Positions 7,909 through 12,845 of a stretch of 12,845 nucleotides of DNA are shown here, one piece after another; the first letter of the stretch is position 1; each line of letters starts with the position of its first letter. The stretch is from Deltaproteobacteria bacterium (GTDB lineage: Bacteria; Desulfobacterota; Desulfobacteria; Desulfobacterales; Desulfatirhabdiaceae). Position numbers and translations under genes: made by a program. The DNA is taken from the NCBI GenBank assembly GCA_026388755.1, contig JAPLJE010000487.1, positions 1 through 12,845 of the forward strand. The letters are read 5' to 3'. A model generated the notes under the pieces. The model ran no database searches, was not told where the DNA came from, and worked only from the letters and a program-made list of their open reading frames with translations.

Positions 7909-8514
7909 ATGAATAAATTATTGTTTATTCTATTTTTTATCGGCATCGGGTTTTTATCCGTAACCTGTCTGGCTGAAGCACCCAGTCAGGTGGGGGGATT
8001 TCAACTGGGCGCGGATATTTCCGCTTATAAAGATCGCGTAGATATGACTTCGGCCCTGCCCATCCGTTATGCGGACTTCATTACCGAAGTGGAAATCACT
8101 AAAACCGATTTGCTTGCCAGCGGCCTGATTGCTTACGGGACCTGCGCCGCTCCGGGGAAAGTGGTTCGCATCAAGCTCAAATATGCAGATTCCGGACGAG
8201 ATTTCTATGATAATCTTCTGGCCCGGTTTGAGAAAAAATTCGGAAAACCCGATGAATGGCGCGGTGATCCTTTCCACATCGTCATTGCATGGAAATGGTC
8301 GTTTGTGGACAAGTCCAAAAACCGCATCAGCCTCATCCTGCAACACAACAAGCAGGATACGGATGAAAAAATCGGCAATTCCATCAAGCTGACGATGACC
8401 GATGCTGTGGACAGGGAACGCCAATGCTATGAAAAATCTCATCCGGAGGTCCTCGAATCTCGGCCGGAAAAAGCATCTCTCAAACTGGACTGGGACTTGC
8501 TGATTCCCCGCTGA
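7909..8514 (+). CDS. Exported protein of unknown function in the transporter run
   Basis: A 201-residue protein that I do not recognise. It starts with a classic Sec signal peptide: MNK, a hydrophobic core to about residue 18, then a likely cleavage after CLA or AEA near residues 20-24. The region around Cys20 (SVTC) is a poor lipobox, so a soluble periplasmic protein is favoured over a lipoprotein. The mature part begins VGGFQLGADISAYKDRV and has mixed alpha/beta character, with an FYDNLLARFEKKFGKPDEW helix followed by alternating strands (IVIAWKWSF, RISLILQHN) and a Glu/Lys-rich tail ending at a TGA. No catalytic motif is seen. It lies 48 bases after the OPT-like permease and 23 before the next gene, so it is probably co-transcribed. 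A periplasmic accessory or substrate-binding role for the permeases would fit but is only inferred from position and export. Confidence 0.75.
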   Translation: MNKLLFILFFIGIGFLSVTCLAEAPSQVGGFQLGADISAYKDRVDMTSALPIRYADFITEVEITKTDLLASGLIAYGTCAAPGKVVRIKLKYADSGRDFYDNLLARFEKKFGKPDEWRGDPFHIVIAWKWSFVDKSKNRISLILQHNKQDTDEKIGNSIKLTMTDAVDRERQCYEKSHPEVLESRPEKASLKLDWDLLIPR

Positions 8515-8537
8515 CCCCACCCTGGAATTCCCTCTCT

Positions 8538-9452
8538 ATGGATGAAATATCAGATATGACCCGGTGGGATGAACTTGCCTGGAATGGCATTGCGTTCCAG
8601 AAACCTTCCTGCTGGGAAATCGCCACTATTGACCGTAATTATTTGATGCTGGGGACACGGACTGACCCCAGAATGGAAATTTCCTGGGGAAGCCCTTCCA
8701 AAACAGCATCACATCATCGCAGCCTGAAACAGCTACAATCCATCAAGAGATCTTTTGGCCGCAGAAAACACGGTCTGTCTGTCGATGCCTGGAATCCTCC
8801 TCAAAGCTGGTTAGATGCATTACCTGCCCACAAAACCAGTGGCTTTTCCTGGATAAATCAGACAGGAAAAGCTCTCCTCGTTTCCTGCACTTCCTGCAAC
8901 AGAGCGTCCCTGTTCCAATTTTATCAAAGCAATAGCGAAGAACCGGACCATTTTCACGTTATTGTTTCCAAGCTCTTGTCAACCTTCAGGGATCATTCTG
9001 AGAATAACCGCCAGCTGTGGGCGGTTTTTGATGTCCGCGCAATCCTTCCGGCAGCGTTTCAGATCAAATCGTATCAATTCTCTCCGGGTTTCATGACGAT
9101 GGATTTTTTTACAAAAGGACTTAAAATCAGCCTCTATCGCTGGAGCCCGGCTTCCGTGCTGCTTGCCGGAAGAAAGTTGTCTGAATTTGCCGTATCATTG
9201 CCGTTTTATCCCGGCAGCGCATCTGAAAAGCTACGAGATGCAAACCGGATGGAATGGATAAAATCCCCTTCATTTAACCTGCTGACCCGGATTGCAGCAT
9301 TTCTTTCAGCCAGGTTTTTCAACCACCGGTTACTGATTCGCCACGTCGCTGAAACCAACCGCATTCTGGCGGTACGTTCGGAAAGCAGACAGCCGATGGA
9401 TTCCAATCTGTTCGATCAGATCGTCGCCGACTATGAAACCGCCACAGCTTAG
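8538..9452 (+). CDS. Hypothetical 304-residue protein with a CxxC motif
   Basis: I do not recognise a named family. The protein has no signal peptide or membrane segment and should be cytoplasmic. It contains a CTSC motif at residues 117-120, which could bind metal or act in redox chemistry, plus two more scattered features: many tryptophans and a basic stretch (RSFGRRKHG, 71-79). Residues about 20-52 (QKPSCWEIATIDRNYLML to MEISWGSPS) and 169-205 (LPAAFQIKSYQFSPGFMTM to ISLYRWSPAS) look alike in pattern, suggesting two copies of one fold. The pattern of a P-x-W entry, strands and an EISW ending recalls MOG1/PsbP-like domains, but this is a weak guess. The ATG at 8538 has only a weak upstream GGA; ATG 8556 is an alternative. 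Its 3' end overlaps the PqqD-like gene by 20 bases, so the two are likely translationally coupled. Confidence 0.75.
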   Translation: MDEISDMTRWDELAWNGIAFQKPSCWEIATIDRNYLMLGTRTDPRMEISWGSPSKTASHHRSLKQLQSIKRSFGRRKHGLSVDAWNPPQSWLDALPAHKTSGFSWINQTGKALLVSCTSCNRASLFQFYQSNSEEPDHFHVIVSKLLSTFRDHSENNRQLWAVFDVRAILPAAFQIKSYQFSPGFMTMDFFTKGLKISLYRWSPASVLLAGRKLSEFAVSLPFYPGSASEKLRDANRMEWIKSPSFNLLTRIAAFLSARFFNHRLLIRHVAETNRILAVRSESRQPMDSNLFDQIVADYETATA

Positions 9453-9807
9453 CCGTACCGATGCCCTTTGCTGCATCCCTGTCCGCAATCCAATGGTTTT
9501 GGAAAACCGCCTGGATTCCGGCGAAATGCTTCTGTCCTATCCGCAAACCCTCAAACCCTGGTTTGCAGGCATTTTGCGAAGGATGAAAAAGGAGTCTGAA
9601 TTACGGCAAATGCGAAAACTTCAACTGGATATTCTGGGCACCGGGGTATGGGAACTGGTGGACGGCAAATCAACGGTAATGGAAATCATTGATTCATTTG
9701 CAGAATTTCATCAACTCTATCACAAAGAAGCTGAAATCAGCGTGATTCAGTTTTTGCGCGAACTGGGCAGAAGGGGAATTATAGGGATGAAACAAATTAT
9801 CGAATAA
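9433..9807 (+). CDS. PqqD-like peptide-binding (RRE-type) protein
   Basis: A 124-residue protein whose second half (about 63-118) fits the PqqD family: LQLDILGTGVWELVDG, then KSTVMEIIDSFAEFH, a helix, and VIQFLRELGRRGII, the winged-helix pattern of RiPP recognition elements. PqqD proteins bind precursor or leader peptides and present them to partner enzymes such as radical-SAM proteins. The N-terminal half (ALCCIPVRNPMVLENRLDSGEMLLSYP) resembles the PqqD beta-strands but is followed by an insert of about 25 residues (PWFAGILRRMKKESELRQMRK), making it longer than the usual 90 residues. The start ATG lies inside the preceding gene with a 20-base overlap, and no separate ribosome binding site is seen, consistent with coupling. 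No radical-SAM enzyme or pqq gene is in the window, so PQQ synthesis is unlikely. It probably works with the CxxC protein and the permeases. Confidence 0.82.
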   Translation: MKPPQLSRTDALCCIPVRNPMVLENRLDSGEMLLSYPQTLKPWFAGILRRMKKESELRQMRKLQLDILGTGVWELVDGKSTVMEIIDSFAEFHQLYHKEAEISVIQFLRELGRRGIIGMKQIIE

Positions 9808-11014
9808 GCTGGTTCATTTCAAAGATCGGCAGGCAGATCGACAGCACAATAAACCCCACCATCACGCCCATGATCAGAATCATGACCGGCTCCAGAAGCG
9901 AAGCCATTCGCATCAGCGCGGACTCGACCTCATTTTCAAAAAGATCGGCCACCTTTTTCAGCATGCTTTCCAGAGCCCCGCTTTGCTCTCCAACCTGAAT
10001 CATCTGAATAAATAGAGATGGAAACTGGCGGGTTGCATCCAGTGATCCGGCCAGCCCCTGACCCTGCCGAACCTTGTTTGCAGCCGCTTCAACGGCATCA
10101 GCTATGATTACATTCCCTGCGATGTTTTTAACAATTTCAAGGGCTGAAAGCAGTGAAACCCCGTTTTCCAGAAGCAGCCCCAGGGTCCGGGCCAGTCTGG
10201 CCGCTGAAAGTTTGCGCAGAAATTCCCCCATGACCGGCAAAGACAGCATTCCCCTGTCAATGGCATGTCTTCCGGATATCGTGTTTCGAAGGCGTTGGAA
10301 ACTCAGGATAAAAAAGGCAATCGCGATGGGGAAAACCCACCACCACAGTTTCAGAATCTGGCTGGCGGCAATCAGTATCCGAGTTGGGGCGGGTAAAACC
10401 TGTTTCATGTCGGCAAATAAGGCTGCAATCGTCGGGACGATATAGGTAATCAAAAACAGCAGAATTCCGGCACCGATTAAGGTCATAAATACCGGGTAAG
10501 TCATGGCGGATGTTATCCGCTGCGTTACCTGCTGCTGTTTTTCAATCATCTCTGCCAGTCGGTCCAGAACCAGCTCCATGGTCCCGGATGATTCACCAGC
10601 CTGGATCATGTTGATGTAGAGGGGTGAGAATGTATTCGAATCCGTTGAAAGCGCTTGTGAAAAACTGCTTCCGCCAACAATGGCGTCCTTGATCCGGGTC
10701 AGTTGATTTTTAAGCAGGGGAGATCGGGTCTGTGGAATCAAGGCATCCAGGGCAGCGACCAAGGGGAACCCAGCAGTCATCAGGGTTCCCAGTTGGCGGG
10801 TCATGATCGCAAGCTCTGAATGCCTGACGCGACGGAATCGCTTGAAAAACAGGGTGGATTGCTGGACAGACAGGCTGACAGCTTCCGTGACAGCCACCGG
10901 ATAGTTTCCGGCTGCACGAAGTTTTTGCCTGGCGCCGGCCGGACTGTCCGCATCGACAATACCCGATAGGGTGTTGCCCCTGACATCCAGAGCCGTATAT
11001 TCATAGACTGGCAT
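9797..11014 (-). CDS. gspF: Type II secretion / type IV pilus inner-membrane platform protein GspF
   Basis: A 405-residue inner-membrane protein with the standard length and design of GspF/PilC. The N-terminus MPVYEYTALDVRGNTLSGIV is the usual opening. Two T2SSF domains follow, at about 68-190 and 271-393. Each has the repeated pattern RQLGTLMTAGFPLVAALD...MIQAGESSG in the first and RTLGLLLENGVSLLSALE...MIQVGEQSG in the second. Three membrane segments are visible, near 173-197, 221-239 and 377-398. GspF forms the platform that works with the GspE ATPase to assemble the pseudopilus. It is the last gene on this strand: its stop codon lies inside the PqqD-like gene. The preceding gene on this strand ends 77 bases upstream. 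No gspE, gspD or pseudopilin gene is in view; they may lie past the right edge. The ATG at 11012-11014 has no strong Shine-Dalgarno. Confidence 0.92.
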   Translation of the reverse strand: MPVYEYTALDVRGNTLSGIVDADSPAGARQKLRAAGNYPVAVTEAVSLSVQQSTLFFKRFRRVRHSELAIMTRQLGTLMTAGFPLVAALDALIPQTRSPLLKNQLTRIKDAIVGGSSFSQALSTDSNTFSPLYINMIQAGESSGTMELVLDRLAEMIEKQQQVTQRITSAMTYPVFMTLIGAGILLFLITYIVPTIAALFADMKQVLPAPTRILIAASQILKLWWWVFPIAIAFFILSFQRLRNTISGRHAIDRGMLSLPVMGEFLRKLSAARLARTLGLLLENGVSLLSALEIVKNIAGNVIIADAVEAAANKVRQGQGLAGSLDATRQFPSLFIQMIQVGEQSGALESMLKKVADLFENEVESALMRMASLLEPVMILIMGVMVGFIVLSICLPIFEMNQLIR

Positions 11015-11091
11015 GGATCGGAAAAATCATATGAATAAGAGCATCCTGCCGGTTCACCAACAATATCATTTAGCTACAGCCCATCGAACAT

Positions 11092-12845
11092 TTAGTTTAA
11101 CCATGCCGCACTCAGCATGAACCAGATCTGACCATCCGTTGTAGGTACATAAGTTAAGTCAGCCCGATAGGATACGCCATCGTAAATCACTTCCGGAATA
11201 TGAAGTAAAAAATTGCCGCCAACCTGGGACAGGAATGACTGGTTGCAGTAACTGTAGCCATTAAGATTTGCCAGCACTCCCGCATCTGACAGCCTGAACA
11301 TCATGGCCGCGCCTGGAATCGGATCATACTGGAGATCAGCCCATATATTGGGAGTTGTATCAATGATCGGAACATGCAATTGATAAGTCGAAGCTTCCGG
11401 GGACAGGGATGCTAAGTTCATAAGATTATTGCTATTCCCGCAGGGAAGATAGAAATTGTCGAAAACAGCCAGATAATAAGGAGATGACAGGTAATGGGAA
11501 TTATCCGGCAATCTGGGACAGAAAACCACAATATAATATTTGCCCGATTGAACAACGCCGGTTTCCCATATTCCGTTATCCAGAGAGCAGTCCACATTCT
11601 GGTAGGACATCAGGACATTATTGTCCCCATCCCGAATATCCACCCGGTAGGTTCCGACAGTTGTCGATTTGCTACAGTCCCCCGCAATCACGGGAATGGC
11701 CGTGGTAATGAAATTGATGCCGATCCGACTGGATGTGGTAATGGTAAACGTGTACCAGTCTTCATCGTAGGGTGAAGAAAGCTGGCTTAAATACACATGG
11801 TTGAAACAGATCACATCAGCATGCGCCACGTCGTTGTTTGGCTCTGACTCATATTCCAGCTGAACGATTCTCACGGTAAGAGATTGCGAAGCGCTGCCAG
11901 ACGTGCACGTAATCACGGCGGTTCCGGTTGCAGAGGTGTTTGTCGATCTCAGATGAACCGTAACCGTTCCCTTATTATCCGGCGTTACAGTCTGAAAAGT
12001 TGTTTTTCCATTTTCAAACACCCCCAGAGTGGTGGTAAAAGTCATGGCAGTTCCCGCGGCAACCGGCTGTCCTGCGCTGTCCTGGATAATGGCGGTTATG
12101 GCCGTAAAGGTATATCCGTCCGCAGGTATCCAGTTGGGAGTTGCGCTAAGGGAGATGAATGCCGGCGGGCCCACCCCGGTAAAAGAGACATAGACATATC
12201 GGGTGACGCCGTTTGAGCTGGCGCTGATCTGCGCGATACCGATGGTTCCGGAAGATACATACGCCGTTGCAACACCCTTGGAATCCGTGTATGCATCAAT
12301 CGACGTATCAATGTTTGTAAATCTCCCGAGGCTGGTCGTGAATGTGACCTTAACGCCGCTGTTCTCCGTATTTCCGTTAACATCAAATAATGTTGCCGTT
12401 ATCTTGGAGGCAGATTGATTGTCAGCCGGATTGGACACCGGATTGGCTGTCAACACGATATCGGCAGTCGTCCCCGGCCCGATAAAATTCACAAAAACAG
12501 GATTTGCCGTTATAGAACCGATGTTTGCATTGATTTCCGCAGTTCCAACTACCGGAGAATATATCAGTGCTGTCGCATTGCCAGATGCGCTCGTGGAAAC
12601 AGTAATCGTTGTAAGATTGTTTGAAAAATGCGCCAGTCCAGCAGGCGTTGTTGTAAAAACAACCGAGACATCTGGCAATGCTAACGGCGTGCCATTCTGA
12701 TTGTATAATTGCGCTGAAATTGAGGAAAACTGAAAAGTAGCCACTGTAAGGGACGGATCATACGCAGGAACTGCCGCGGGATCGGCAGATAACACGAAAC
12801 TGGTAAGAACCGGTGTGGGTGCTGGCGTGGGCGCTGGTGTGGGCG
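11092..12845 (-). CDS. Large extracellular protein with Ig-like and PPC-type domains (5' partial)
   Basis: The frame is open through the right edge, so the GTG at 12793-12795 is internal and the start is outside. The visible part (about 583 residues) begins with a Pro-Thr-Ala linker (PTPAPTPAP), then three bacterial Ig-like repeats of the invasin (Big_1) kind at about 12753-12481, 12462-12175 and 12156-11860. These share motifs such as VxFTTTLGxF and GTAxITA. A PPC-like domain follows (11853-11521) with ESEPNND and DEDWYTFTI. The C-terminal part has two short similar units: LHVPIID..IWADLQYDP..MMFRLS (11382-11284) and LHIPEVI..SYRADLTYVP..IWFMLS (11208-11104). Such proteins are usually secreted or cell-surface adhesion or binding proteins. 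Its gene directly precedes gspF by 77 bases, so it could be a substrate or component of that secretion system. No catalytic domain is seen in the visible part. Confidence 0.82.
   Translation of the reverse strand, partial: PTPAPTPAPTPVLTSFVLSADPAAVPAYDPSLTVATFQFSSISAQLYNQNGTPLALPDVSVVFTTTPAGLAHFSNNLTTITVSTSASGNATALIYSPVVGTAEINANIGSITANPVFVNFIGPGTTADIVLTANPVSNPADNQSASKITATLFDVNGNTENSGVKVTFTTSLGRFTNIDTSIDAYTDSKGVATAYVSSGTIGIAQISASSNGVTRYVYVSFTGVGPPAFISLSATPNWIPADGYTFTAITAIIQDSAGQPVAAGTAMTFTTTLGVFENGKTTFQTVTPDNKGTVTVHLRSTNTSATGTAVITCTSGSASQSLTVRIVQLEYESEPNNDVAHADVICFNHVYLSQLSSPYDEDWYTFTITTSSRIGINFITTAIPVIAGDCSKSTTVGTYRVDIRDGDNNVLMSYQNVDCSLDNGIWETGVVQSGKYYIVVFCPRLPDNSHYLSSPYYLAVFDNFYLPCGNSNNLMNLASLSPEASTYQLHVPIIDTTPNIWADLQYDPIPGAAMMFRLSDAGVLANLNGYSYCNQSFLSQVGGNFLLHIPEVIYDGVSYRADLTYVPTTDGQIWFMLSAAWLN
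12815..12845. repeat. 12-base tandem repeat encoding a Pro-Thr-Pro-Ala linker
   Basis: GTGGGTGCTGGC (12815-12826) and GTGGGCGCTGGT (12827-12838) are followed by a partial third copy (12839-12845) cut by the window edge. On the minus strand the repeat encodes PTPA units joining the Ig-like region to whatever precedes it. In-frame repeats like this can change copy number without breaking the gene. Confidence 0.75.

Noticed and set aside
7954..8520. Antisense open frame opposite the small exported protein gene
   Set aside because: The plus-strand gene has a strong ribosome binding site and signal peptide; the antisense product has neither.
9433..9807. True PqqD of a PQQ biosynthesis locus
   Set aside because: No pqqA, B, C or E gene is nearby, and the protein is longer than usual with an insert.

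Overview
The window looks like a piece of a chromosome from a Gram-negative bacterium, most likely an anaerobic deltaproteobacterium of the Desulfobacterota type. This is inferred from an Omp85 outer-membrane protein, a type II secretion inner-membrane protein, roughly balanced base composition, and short CTTAACC-type intergenic repeats. There is no rRNA, tRNA, CRISPR array, transposase or phage gene to place it more exactly. Both ends of the window cut through genes.

Layout: (1) positions 1-2519 hold an Omp85/BamA-like outer-membrane assembly protein with at least six POTRA domains. It is cut by the left edge and broken by a one-base frameshift near 1755-1771. (2) An arginase gene (rocF, 2623-3540) follows on the same strand. 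(3) After a 225-base gap with a promoter-like element, a palindrome and a structured leader comes a run of five co-directional genes (3766-9807): a DUF6785-type polytopic membrane protein, an OPT-like polytopic membrane protein, a small exported protein, a 304-residue CxxC protein of unknown function and a PqqD-like protein. (4) On the minus strand, meeting the last of these tail to tail with an 11-base overlap, are gspF (9797-11014) and, upstream of it, a large extracellular protein with Ig-like and PPC-type domains that runs off the right edge (11092-12845).

The most interesting part is the five-gene run. Two large permeases of the oligopeptide-transporter type sit with a PqqD-like protein, a domain known elsewhere for binding peptide substrates of modifying enzymes. 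No radical-SAM enzyme or clear precursor peptide is seen. This could be a peptide or peptide-chelate transport system with its own cytoplasmic peptide-binding partner and a periplasmic accessory protein. That is inference from domain types and gene order; no substrate can be read from the sequence.

The minus-strand pair suggests a type II secretion or type IV pilus-like locus continuing to the right, with the Ig-like protein as a possible substrate or surface component.
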